NCBI GenBank assembly: GCA_002394305.1
Contig: DGTM01000013.1
Location: 37,437-50,549, forward strand
DNA length: 13,113 bases
Direction: 5' to 3'
DNA from: Prevotellaceae bacterium UBA4336
GTDB lineage: Bacteria; Bacteroidota; Bacteroidia; Bacteroidales; Bacteroidaceae
Shown here: positions 1 through 6,387 of the stretch, piece after piece
Position numbering within the stretch: position 1 is the stretch's first letter
Layout of the letters: each line of letters begins with the position of its first letter
Notes under the pieces: model-generated
What the model was told of the DNA's origin: nothing
Database searches by the model: none
What the model saw: the letters and a program-made list of their open reading frames with translations, nothing else
Made by a program: the position numbers and the translations under genes

Positions 1-11
1 CCTGCGCCTGA

Positions 12-341
12 GCCATCGGCGAAGAACGGGACAAGCCCAAGAACAGTAGAAAGGATGGTCAGGATTACAGAGAAGTGCTGACCGTGCTGTCGAATGACGG
101 CACCGGGCCGGGTGATATAGACTGGGATGCCTTTCAGACAAGATTCTCCAAGATGGAGTATCATACGTTTCTTCTGCTGCGCATAGGGTTGACGAAGACC
201 GAAGTCAGCAAGCTGACGGCCCGCACGCAGTCCGCAGTGACTAACATGGTGGTCCGCATGTACTTCAAATGCAACGGCCATGACCCCTCTGCCAGCAACG
301 AGGCATACACTTGGCTGCTGAACTACAAAGGAGAGTCCTGA
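12..341 (+). pseudogene. C-terminal tail of a helix-turn-helix regulator, truncated or degraded
   Basis: The frame is open from an in-frame TGA at 9-11 to a TGA at 339-341. The first usable start is GTG at 75 (88 aa), and it has no convincing ribosome-binding site. The pattern DW..F, then a segment with LLRIGLTKTEVSKLTARTQS, then RMYFK resembles the DNA-binding end of large Bacteroidetes regulators, which carry TPR or sensor domains upstream and a LuxR/sigma-like HTH at the C-terminus. The usual 20-30 residues between the DWxxF segment and the HTH seem to be missing. With the TGA at 9-11, this suggests a decayed gene rather than a complete small protein. It converges on the membrane protein gene ending at 354, with 12 bases between them and no terminator. 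A genuine 88-aa protein cannot be excluded. The family assignment is by pattern only. Confidence 0.4.
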
Positions 342-353
342 CACGCTGGAAAC

Positions 354-1868
354 CTATCTGTCGAGGTACTCTTGGTATGCCCGAGGCAGTTTCTTGTTTT
401 TGTAGATGTCAAAGGCTTGTATGGCTACGATGAAGCTTTCCTTGTCGTTCCTCAGCAGGTAGGAACAGATGGCGTAGTCCAGCATCTTCTTCTGTCCGGG
501 GCCTTCGCCATAGTAGCGTGCCAGCCGGAGCATCTCGATGGGTAGGGGATAGCCGCCCACGAAGTTGTCGGCGCGGAGGGAGACCTGCTTCCCTGGCTGG
601 CCTGACGACCTCCTGTCAGACAGTTTCTTCCTCCGGCTCTCGATGAAGGACTTGTGCCGGCTGGACCTGGCGAGGATGTTGAGGAACTTCTCGCTCACCT
701 CAAAGTCGCCTTCCTCGATGCTGTAGTCCACCATTTGCCTAAGGCTTGAGAAGCAGATGCCGCCCGGTTGCAGCTGGCCGTATTCCTGGGCATGGTGGTA
801 AGCCTCGTCGTAGATGCCAAGGTTCAGGTAGAAGAGCCGGTCGAACTGCAGGGCGACGTACTCCGTCTCGTGCGGATAGAGGAACTGGTCCTCCTCGCGA
901 ATGGGATAGTCGAGGAGGTTCTCGGGCAACGTGCCGAGCGCACTTTCTGCCAGTAGGGCATATCGCAGGGCCACGCTGTTCCCTCGTTTAGCCTCGCTCT
1001 TGGCGTGTTCCCGGTAGAGCAGGTCCTCCCAACGTCCCTCGCTGGCAAGGTGGGCCATCTTCTTGATGAATTCGCCATTCGCATTGTAGCGACTTGTCAG
1101 TGGGTCGAAGTATGTCCCGAAGCTTGTGTAGCGCTCGCCGAAGGGGATGAAGGCAACCTGCTGGCTGTAGATGAGTGGCGCAAAGACAAGCAGGACGGCT
1201 TCTGCTAGACCTCCCCACAGCGGATAGGCCTTCGCTAAGCCTTTCCCAAGGGCGGCTTTCAGTTTCTTTCCCTCCGAGAGGGTCTGCAACACAATCAGCA
1301 GGGCGAGCATGGGTGTCCTCATCAGGAAGAAACCGAGGGGAACGCACAGCAGGCTCCAGAGCAGTTTGGCCCGGTCGCCCAGGGGTATGAGTTGGTACGT
1401 CAGAAGCAAAGCGAAGAGGAACAGCCATTGCAGCATGAAGGCGAGGGAGAATGTGCAGTAATAGCCAAGCAGGAGCGGCGGAAGAAGCCCCAGCCAGGGA
1501 AGCCAGGAGGTGCTGAATGTGCGTCGCAGGACAGCATGTGCCAGGAGACCGATGGCTCCCAGTATCAGGGCCTCGATGCCTGCAGCCACGATGGGCGAGC
1601 CGTAGAACTGCATCAGGAAGTCGGCCAGCCACTGGGTGACGGCTGGCAGCGTGGCAAGCTTCAGTTGCCAGAAGTCTCGCGTCAGCACCCAGAAGTCGTC
1701 GCCCTCCATCGTCATGTAAGTATAGGGGAACTGCGTGGCTGTGCAGACGGCAAAGGCCGCCGTCATCGCCACAAGTGCGAGGCAGAAGCCCCACCTGTTC
1801 TCACTCTGTGAGAGAGCTTTATGCGCTTGTTTGTGTTTCTCTTTCTTGTCCATTACTCTTTTACGCAT
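354..1868 (-). CDS. DUF6057 family multi-pass membrane protein
   Basis: The protein is 504 aa. The N-terminal half is very hydrophobic, with about six predicted membrane spans (near residues 27-46, 93-113, 122-140, 142-160, 170-195 and 215-235). A soluble helical C-terminal half (about 265-504) looks TPR-like, with repeated amphipathic helices such as 'ALRYALLAESALG'. The segment between spans 1 and 2 (QFPYTYM..., then WLADFLMQFYGSP) matches my recollection of DUF6057, a Bacteroidales family of unknown function. The gene follows the PD40 lipoprotein gene by 14 bases, so the two are probably co-transcribed and may work together at the envelope. The start is ambiguous: Met1 (1868) has GAGG touching the ATG, while Met6 (1853, MDKKEKHK) is an equally plausible start. 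No catalytic motif was recognised. Confidence 0.75.
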   Translation of the reverse strand: MRKRVMDKKEKHKQAHKALSQSENRWGFCLALVAMTAAFAVCTATQFPYTYMTMEGDDFWVLTRDFWQLKLATLPAVTQWLADFLMQFYGSPIVAAGIEALILGAIGLLAHAVLRRTFSTSWLPWLGLLPPLLLGYYCTFSLAFMLQWLFLFALLLTYQLIPLGDRAKLLWSLLCVPLGFFLMRTPMLALLIVLQTLSEGKKLKAALGKGLAKAYPLWGGLAEAVLLVFAPLIYSQQVAFIPFGERYTSFGTYFDPLTSRYNANGEFIKKMAHLASEGRWEDLLYREHAKSEAKRGNSVALRYALLAESALGTLPENLLDYPIREEDQFLYPHETEYVALQFDRLFYLNLGIYDEAYHHAQEYGQLQPGGICFSSLRQMVDYSIEEGDFEVSEKFLNILARSSRHKSFIESRRKKLSDRRSSGQPGKQVSLRADNFVGGYPLPIEMLRLARYYGEGPGQKKMLDYAICSYLLRNDKESFIVAIQAFDIYKNKKLPRAYQEYLDR

Positions 1869-1882
1869 CCTCAGCAGGCGGC

Positions 1883-3331
1883 TTAGGGGACCTTGAAGAA
1901 CTTAGCCATCTCGTCTTTCGATACGACGACAGGTCCTTTGATGAACTCCGGCACGTTGTAGGCCATGAGCAGGAGCACGTTCTCCTCCGGGTCCCTCTGT
2001 GGCAGGAGGAAGGGCTTGTGGAACCGTTGCCCGTCCCAATAGGCGAGCATCAGCCGGGTGTAGCGCCCGTCGAAGCGTTTCGTCGTGTACATCATCCACT
2101 TGCCGCTCGAGCTCCAGGCATGGAAGCTTTCTGCCCGAGGGCTGTTCAGGATGTCCGTCGGCACCATCTCGCCCGTCTCGAGGTCCATCATCTTCAGGTC
2201 TGACTCCGAGTGATAGAGGTTATAGCCACCACATTCGCCTAGCGAGAAGAGCATGTAGCGTCCGTCGGGCGTCAGGCGAGGCATCATGGCTGTGCCGCCC
2301 AGCTCGTAGGCGCTGTATACGGTGTCGATGGCCCCGAGCTGTCCCGTCGCCTCGTCGAAAGGCACACGCACGATGCTGTAGTGCAGCTTGTCGGTCTCCA
2401 TAGGCATGTTCACTGGCTTGGCTGTGCTGAAGTAGAGCCACTTGCCATCGGGCGAGAAGGAGGGGAACATCTCGAGGTTGAGGCTGTCGGTGAAGCGTTC
2501 GTCCTGCAGGACTTGCTCCTTGTCGATATCGTAGACGATGAGGTCCGACCACAGGTCATACACCTCAATCTTGTTTTTGCTTTGTCCGTAGAAGGCTTGT
2601 CGTGTGGCGTTGCTCGAGAAGGCGATGTATCGCTTCGACGGGTGCCAGATGTTGTACGAGCCGTGTCTGCCGTGACTCATGGCCTTGATGTCCACCTTCT
2701 TCATCTTGCCGTCGCGCATCACGATGGTGCCGCCGTTCTTGCCGCGGGCGTGGAAGGTGAAGTCGAGGGGGCTGTAGCCAGCAAACGAATGGCAGTTGAC
2801 GCACCCCATGCCCGTCTGCGAGTTCTCGATGATGGGCTCGGTGTCGAAGCATGTGATGTTGCGTTGGTAGATGCCCATCCTCTTCCAACTCTCATAGCCG
2901 GGCGGAATGAGTCGGTAGGCAATCCACGGGTCAATCTCGTCCTCGCTGACGTAGATGCTGAAGGGCTTATACGTGATGCCTTCCGGATGTTCCTTGTCCC
3001 AGGCCGAAACGGTGACGGTCAGTTCCCTGGTCCGGCCTTTCGCTTTCTGTGTCTGTGCGTTAAGCAGCTTGTGCCAAGCCTTGACGGACATCTCCACATG
3101 GTCGCCCCCGCTGACGTCCAGCACCTGGCCCTCGTCGTTCTCCACGACGGCACGCACATACTCAGCCCCCGGCACGGAGAAGTTCAGTGGACAGATATTC
3201 GTCGGCATCGTCACGCCGATGTAGTCGGGATAAATCTTGGGCAAGGCATCCGCTCTGTCCTTGGCTTCACGCTTGGAACAGGAAGTCAGCAAAACAACCA
3301 AACAAAGTAAGCACAAATACCTTGCCTTCAT
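1883..3331 (-). CDS. PD40 beta-propeller lipoprotein with a single c-type haem motif
   Basis: The protein is 482 aa. A lipoprotein signal ends in LLTSC, with the lipidated Cys at 18, so it should be anchored in an envelope membrane. A beta-rich N-terminal part is followed by one CxxCH haem-binding motif (CVNCH, residues 177-181). After that come TolB/PD40-type blades: WHPSKRYIAFSSN at 229-241, FPSFSPDGKWLYFS at 289-302, then 'MPRLTPDGRYMLFS' and 'HAWSSSGKWMMYTT'. One haem plus a propeller suggests an electron-transfer or redox-sensing surface protein, but no substrate can be read from the sequence. DUF6057 lies 14 bases downstream. The start codon is 8 bases beyond the T-tract of a hairpin terminator and no promoter motif was seen, so expression may rely on read-through. 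There is no clear Shine-Dalgarno sequence. Confidence 0.8.
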   Translation of the reverse strand: MKARYLCLLCLVVLLTSCSKREAKDRADALPKIYPDYIGVTMPTNICPLNFSVPGAEYVRAVVENDEGQVLDVSGGDHVEMSVKAWHKLLNAQTQKAKGRTRELTVTVSAWDKEHPEGITYKPFSIYVSEDEIDPWIAYRLIPPGYESWKRMGIYQRNITCFDTEPIIENSQTGMGCVNCHSFAGYSPLDFTFHARGKNGGTIVMRDGKMKKVDIKAMSHGRHGSYNIWHPSKRYIAFSSNATRQAFYGQSKNKIEVYDLWSDLIVYDIDKEQVLQDERFTDSLNLEMFPSFSPDGKWLYFSTAKPVNMPMETDKLHYSIVRVPFDEATGQLGAIDTVYSAYELGGTAMMPRLTPDGRYMLFSLGECGGYNLYHSESDLKMMDLETGEMVPTDILNSPRAESFHAWSSSGKWMMYTTKRFDGRYTRLMLAYWDGQRFHKPFLLPQRDPEENVLLLMAYNVPEFIKGPVVVSKDEMAKFFKVP

Positions 3332-3339
3332 AACAGGAT

Positions 3340-3377
3340 AAAAAAAGTCCCCCTTCTCCTCGCCGAGGGGAAGGGGG
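3340..3377 (-). terminator. Rho-independent terminator after the GGGtGRT gene
   Basis: On the minus strand a stem formed by 3371-3377/3349-3355 plus 3365-3370/3356-3361 gives 13 pairs, one of them a G-T wobble, around a 3-base loop. It is followed by AC and seven Ts (3346-3340). The stem starts 12 bases after the GGGtGRT stop codon. Unusually, the T-tract ends only 8 bases before the ATG of the next gene. Confidence 0.85.
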
Positions 3378-3389
3378 GATGAACGAATC

Positions 3390-4409
3390 TTACTTCTTGT
3401 TCAGGTAGAGGTCAGCCTGTACGGCGCAAGCCACGGTGCAACCTACCATCGGGTTGTTGCCGATGCCCAGGAAGCCCATCATCTCAACGTGAGCGGGCAC
3501 TGAGCTTGAACCAGCAAACTGTGCATCAGAGTGCATGCGGCCCAGCGTGTCGGTCATGCCATAGGAAGCAGGACCTGCAGCCATATTGTCGGGGTGAAGC
3601 GTGCGGCCTGTACCGCCACCGCTGGCTACGCTGAAGTAAGCCTTACCTGCACGGATGCGCTCCTTCTTGTAGGTGCCAGCCACGGGATGCTGGAAGCGGG
3701 TGGGGTTCGTGGAGTTTCCTGTGATGCTCACGTCAACGTCTTCCTTCCAGAGGATAGCCACGCCTTCGCGAACGTCGTCGGCACCGTAGCAGTTCACGGC
3801 AGCACGAGGACCGTTAGAGTAGGCAATGCGCTTCACTTCCTTCAGCTCGCCTGTGAAGTAGTCGAACTGTGTCTGTACGTATGTGAAACCATTGATGCGG
3901 CTGATGATCATGGCAGCGTCCTTGCCCAGACCGTTCAGGATGCAGCGCAGGGGCTTGTCGGCTGGTCTGGACTTGTTAGCCATCTGAGCAATCTTGATGG
4001 CACCTTCGGCAGCTGCGAAGCTCTCGTGGCCGGCCAGGAAGGCAAAGCACTTCGTCTCGGGGCTGAGCAGGCGGGCAGCCAGTTCGCCGTGGCCGATGCC
4101 GACCTTGCGGTCGTCGGCAACGGAGCCGGGGATGCAGAAGCTCTGCAGACCTTCACCAATGTAGTTGGCAGCCTCCACAGCGTCCTTAGCCTTCTCCTTC
4201 AGAGCGATAGCAGTACCTACAACGTAAGCCCACTTAGCGTTCTCGAAGCATATCATCTGTGTCTCTTCACAAGTCTTGTAGGGGTCGAGGCCTGCTGCCT
4301 CGCAAATCTGGTTGGCCTCTTCGATAGAAGCGATACCATGTTTGTTCAAGCAAGCAAGAATCTGCTTGATGCGACGGTCTTGTGACTCGAATTTTACTTC
4401 ACGTATCAT
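3390..4409 (-). CDS. GGGtGRT family protein
   Basis: The protein is 339 aa. It contains the family's name-giving motif GGGTGRT at residues 264-270, followed by a conserved stretch containing HPDNMAAGPASYGMTDTLGR and a C-terminal 'GIGNNPMVGCTVACAVQADL'. The family (GGGtGRT, Pfam PF14057) is conserved in anaerobes and sits beside a NifU-like scaffold, as it does here. Its biochemical function is not established to my knowledge. Multiple cysteines (20, 36, 47, 54, 92, 121, 156, 207, 324, 328) and the neighbour make a role in Fe-S cluster handling plausible, but that is inference. The start is well supported: AGGAGG at 4418-4423 precedes the ATG by 8 bases and overlaps the stop codon of the upstream scaffold gene, so translation of the two is probably coupled. 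A strong terminator follows. Confidence 0.92.
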   Translation of the reverse strand: MIREVKFESQDRRIKQILACLNKHGIASIEEANQICEAAGLDPYKTCEETQMICFENAKWAYVVGTAIALKEKAKDAVEAANYIGEGLQSFCIPGSVADDRKVGIGHGELAARLLSPETKCFAFLAGHESFAAAEGAIKIAQMANKSRPADKPLRCILNGLGKDAAMIISRINGFTYVQTQFDYFTGELKEVKRIAYSNGPRAAVNCYGADDVREGVAILWKEDVDVSITGNSTNPTRFQHPVAGTYKKERIRAGKAYFSVASGGGTGRTLHPDNMAAGPASYGMTDTLGRMHSDAQFAGSSSVPAHVEMMGFLGIGNNPMVGCTVACAVQADLYLNKK

Positions 4410-4417
4410 AATCTTTT

Positions 4418-4423
4418 CCTCCT
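4418..4423 (-). promoter_or_regulatory. Strong Shine-Dalgarno site overlapping the upstream stop codon
   Basis: On the minus strand AGGAGG lies 8 bases before the GGGtGRT ATG (4409) and overlaps the TAG of the scaffold gene (4424-4422). Good SD sites are uncommon in Bacteroidales. This one fixes the start and suggests translational coupling and stoichiometric production of the two proteins. Confidence 0.8.
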
Positions 4424-5123
4424 ATTCTTTACGTGGGTCAATACTCTTCACAGCACCGTCCTCGGCCTTTGTGCGACCATAAGTGCCTGTGACACTCTTC
4501 AGGGCCTCGTCGGCAGGAACGCCTTTCTTGATGGCATCCATGAACTTGCCCATGTGAACGAACTCGTAACCGCAGACCTGGTCGTCCTTGTCGAGGAACA
4601 TCTTGGTGATGTAGCCCTCGGTGAGCTGCAGGTAGCGTGTGCCCTTGACCTTCGTACCATAGAGGGTACCGGTCTGGCTGATAAGGCCCTTGCCGAGGTC
4701 TTCGAGGCCGGCACCAATCATCAGGCCACCCTCGGAGAAGGCGCTCTGTGTGCGACCATAGACAATCTGGAGGAAGAGCTCGCGCATTGCGGTGTTGATG
4801 GCATCGCAAACCAGGTCGGTGTTCAGAGCCTCGAGGATGGTCTTGCCGGGCAGGATCTCACTTGCCATAGCGGCAGAATGAGTCATGCCGGAGCAACCGA
4901 TGGTCTCTACGAGAGCCTCTTCGATGACGCCGTCCTTCACGTTGAGCGTCAGCTTGCAGGCACCCTGCTGAGGAGCGCACCAGCCAATGCCGTGAGTCAG
5001 ACCGCTGATGTCCTTAATTTCTTTAGCCTGAACCCACTTACCCTCTTCGGGGATGGGAGCAGGACCATGGTTGGGGCCTTTTGCCACGCAACACATGTTC
5101 TGTACTTCGTGTGAATAAACCAT
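4422..5123 (-). CDS. NifU-like iron-sulfur cluster assembly scaffold protein
   Basis: The protein is 233 aa. The N-terminal part resembles the NifU/IscU scaffold fold: cysteines at 49, 56 and 77 and the segment 'ETIGCSGMTHSAAMASEI' (about 73-90), which parallels the GCG/GCSG cluster-ligand loop of IscU-type scaffolds. A further Cys106 matches a later scaffold position. CC at 11-12 is extra. The C-terminal 90 residues extend beyond the usual scaffold length and include 'YGTKVKGTRYLQLTEGYIT'. It forms a two-gene unit with the GGGtGRT gene 12 bases downstream, an arrangement typical of anaerobes. The upstream region is A+T-rich with direct repeats, and no good TAnnTTTG promoter was found. The exact client proteins are unknown. 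Confidence 0.87.
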   Translation of the reverse strand: MVYSHEVQNMCCVAKGPNHGPAPIPEEGKWVQAKEIKDISGLTHGIGWCAPQQGACKLTLNVKDGVIEEALVETIGCSGMTHSAAMASEILPGKTILEALNTDLVCDAINTAMRELFLQIVYGRTQSAFSEGGLMIGAGLEDLGKGLISQTGTLYGTKVKGTRYLQLTEGYITKMFLDKDDQVCGYEFVHMGKFMDAIKKGVPADEALKSVTGTYGRTKAEDGAVKSIDPRKE

Positions 5124-5128
5124 AATTA

Positions 5129-5157
5129 ATAAAGTTTAAAAATTATAAAGTTTAAAA
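5129..5157. repeat. Direct repeat of a 13-mer before the scaffold gene
   Basis: ATAAAGTTTAAAA occurs at 5129-5141 and again at 5145-5157, a 16-base period, immediately upstream of the scaffold gene start at 5123. It could be a binding site or simply A+T-rich low complexity. Confidence 0.6.
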
Positions 5158-5185
5158 GTTAAAGATGTTTAGTTAGTTTACTTTA

Positions 5186-5217
5186 TTTACTATTTGACGA
5201 TTTACGATTTACTATTT
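5186..5217. repeat. Degenerate A+T-rich short repeats
   Basis: TTTACTATTT occurs at 5186-5195 and 5208-5217, with GATTTAC variants between and around them. With the 13-mer repeats these fill most of the 180-base gap between the scaffold gene and dapA. No gene or strong promoter was seen in the gap. Confidence 0.55.
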
Positions 5218-5248
5218 ATTTGCGATTTTATCATTTAGTAATTTTATT

Positions 5249-5305
5249 TCCCCTAAAGGGGGTAAGGGGTCCTTATTCTCCCCTTTGGGGGAGTTAGAGG
5301 GGGAC
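5249..5305. repeat. G-rich palindromic intergenic element after dapA
   Basis: Two small hairpins lie in tandem: CCCC-TAAA-GGGG at 5250-5261, and CTCCCC-TTTG-GGGGAG at 5278-5293. They are followed by GAGGGGGACTT up to the dapA stop. The element starts one base after that stop codon. It shares GGGGGACTT with the reverse complement of the terminator region at 3340-3377, so both may be copies of a dispersed palindrome. It may help end dapA transcription, although no long T-tract follows. Confidence 0.55.
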
Positions 5306-6193
5306 TTAATATCCCAACTCCCTCACTATTTGGCTTATTTTCTCCATCGTGGTGAGTCGGGTAGGGACGAGGGGCAGACGGAGGACATTCTGTATCATTC
5401 CCATCTCGCTGAGCATCGCCTTCACACCAGCCGGGTTGCCGTCCACGAAAAGCAGCTTGAAGAGCTCGGTGAACTTGTGGTGGATTGCCAGCGAAGTGTT
5501 GTACTCTCCCCTCAGGGCGAGCCTCACCATGCGGCTGAACTCGGCAGGCAGGGCGTTGCCAATCACGCTGATGACACCGACGGCGCCCAGCGTGATGAGC
5601 GGGAAGGTGATGCCATCGTCGCCACTGATGACGTCGAAGTGCTGCGGCTTGTTCTTGATGATGTCGTCCATCTGCGTGATGTTGCCGCTGGCTTCCTTGA
5701 TGGCGACGATGTTCTCGAACTCACGGGCCAGGCGTAGGGTTGTCTCTGCCGTCATGTTCACGCCCGTCCTGCCCGGCACGTTGTAGAGCACGACGGGCAC
5801 GGGGCTCGCCTTGGCTATGGCGGCAAAGTGCTGATAGAGACCTTCCTGCGAAGGCTTATTGTAGTAGGGGCAGACGCTCAGCACGCCATCGATGCCCTTC
5901 CAGTCCTCGTTTTGTAATTCGTCTAAGACGGCAGCCGTGTTATTGCCGCCGCAGCCCATCAAGAGGGGCACACGTCCGGCCACGCGTTCCACCAAGTGTT
6001 CCTTCAACAATCTTTTCTCATCGCGGCTCAGTGTAGGAGTTTCGGCTGTAGTGCCCATGATGCAGAGGAAGTCTGCCCCTCCCTTTATCTGGTATTCCAC
6101 CAGACGGTCGAGCGCATCAAGGTCGATGCTTCCATCCGTCTGGAATGGAGTGATGAGGGCAATGCCGAGGCCGCGGAACTTATTTTGTGCCAT
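5306..6193 (-). CDS. dapA: 4-hydroxy-tetrahydrodipicolinate synthase
   Basis: The protein is 295 aa, the normal family length. It condenses pyruvate with L-aspartate semialdehyde in the first committed step of the lysine/diaminopimelate pathway, in the cytoplasm as a TIM-barrel tetramer. Visible landmarks are the GTTAETPTL substrate loop (47-55), Y110/Y111 for the proton relay, 'YNVPGRTG' with catalytic Tyr137 and Arg142, and the Schiff-base Lys166 in 'AIKEASGN'. 'GDDG' at 191-194 is also typical. Ala50 replaces the more usual Gly of GTTGE, which is a common variant. The gene is transcribed alone from a promoter at 6328-6358 through a leader of about 128 nt that carries repeats and a hairpin. 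No lysine riboswitch was recognised in it. Confidence 0.96.
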   Translation of the reverse strand: MAQNKFRGLGIALITPFQTDGSIDLDALDRLVEYQIKGGADFLCIMGTTAETPTLSRDEKRLLKEHLVERVAGRVPLLMGCGGNNTAAVLDELQNEDWKGIDGVLSVCPYYNKPSQEGLYQHFAAIAKASPVPVVLYNVPGRTGVNMTAETTLRLAREFENIVAIKEASGNITQMDDIIKNKPQHFDVISGDDGITFPLITLGAVGVISVIGNALPAEFSRMVRLALRGEYNTSLAIHHKFTELFKLLFVDGNPAGVKAMLSEMGMIQNVLRLPLVPTRLTTMEKISQIVRELGY

Positions 6194-6205
6194 ATATCCT
6201 GTTAG

Positions 6206-6298
6206 GTTTCAGGTTTCAGGTCGCTTCGCTTTTGGGTTTATGGGTGAATATAGCCTCCTGCCCTAAGGGGGCAGCCTCAAGACCTCAAGACCTCATAA
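6206..6298. repeat. Repeat-rich dapA leader
   Basis: Between the dapA promoter and start lie short tandem repeats. AGGTTTC is repeated at 6206-6222, and CCTCAAGA is repeated about 2.5 times at 6272-6293. A 6-bp hairpin, CTGCCC-CTAAGG-type, sits near 6259-6275. The repeats lie inside the predicted 5' untranslated region. They resemble the short repeats common in Bacteroidales intergenic DNA. A regulatory role is not shown. Confidence 0.5.
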
Positions 6299-6327
6299 CC
6301 TTACAACCTTATTTTTATTTCGCGCTG

Positions 6328-6358
6328 CAAAGTTACGAAAAAACGTGCGAATTACAAA
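6328..6358 (-). promoter_or_regulatory. Promoter of dapA
   Basis: On the minus strand TTTG (6358-6355), 19 bases, then TAACTTTG (6335-6328) is a perfect match to the Bacteroidetes -33/-7 consensus. Transcription should start near 6321, giving a leader of about 128 nt. It lies just past the end of the transposase gene, so dapA is independent of that gene. Confidence 0.8.
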
Positions 6359-6387
6359 AAGAAAACCGAAAAGATTTACTTTTTATT

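Noticed and set aside
988..1794. 268-codon minus-strand frame in another register of the DUF6057 gene
   Set aside because: It is rich in Arg, Pro, His and Cys without domain pattern, while the main frame has coherent membrane helices.
2381..3310. 309-codon open frame on the plus strand
   Set aside because: It lies opposite the PD40 lipoprotein gene, whose signal peptide, haem motif and propeller motifs are clear. It is a shadow of its codon bias.
3531..4385. 284-codon plus-strand frame
   Set aside because: It is antisense to the GGGtGRT gene, with no recognisable motif.
6206..6298. CRISPR array
   Set aside because: The repeats are only 7-8 bases, in tandem without spacers, and no cas gene is present.
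6194..6330. Lysine riboswitch in the dapA leader
   Set aside because: The leader is too short and lacks the conserved junction motifs. It shows only short tandem repeats and one small hairpin.
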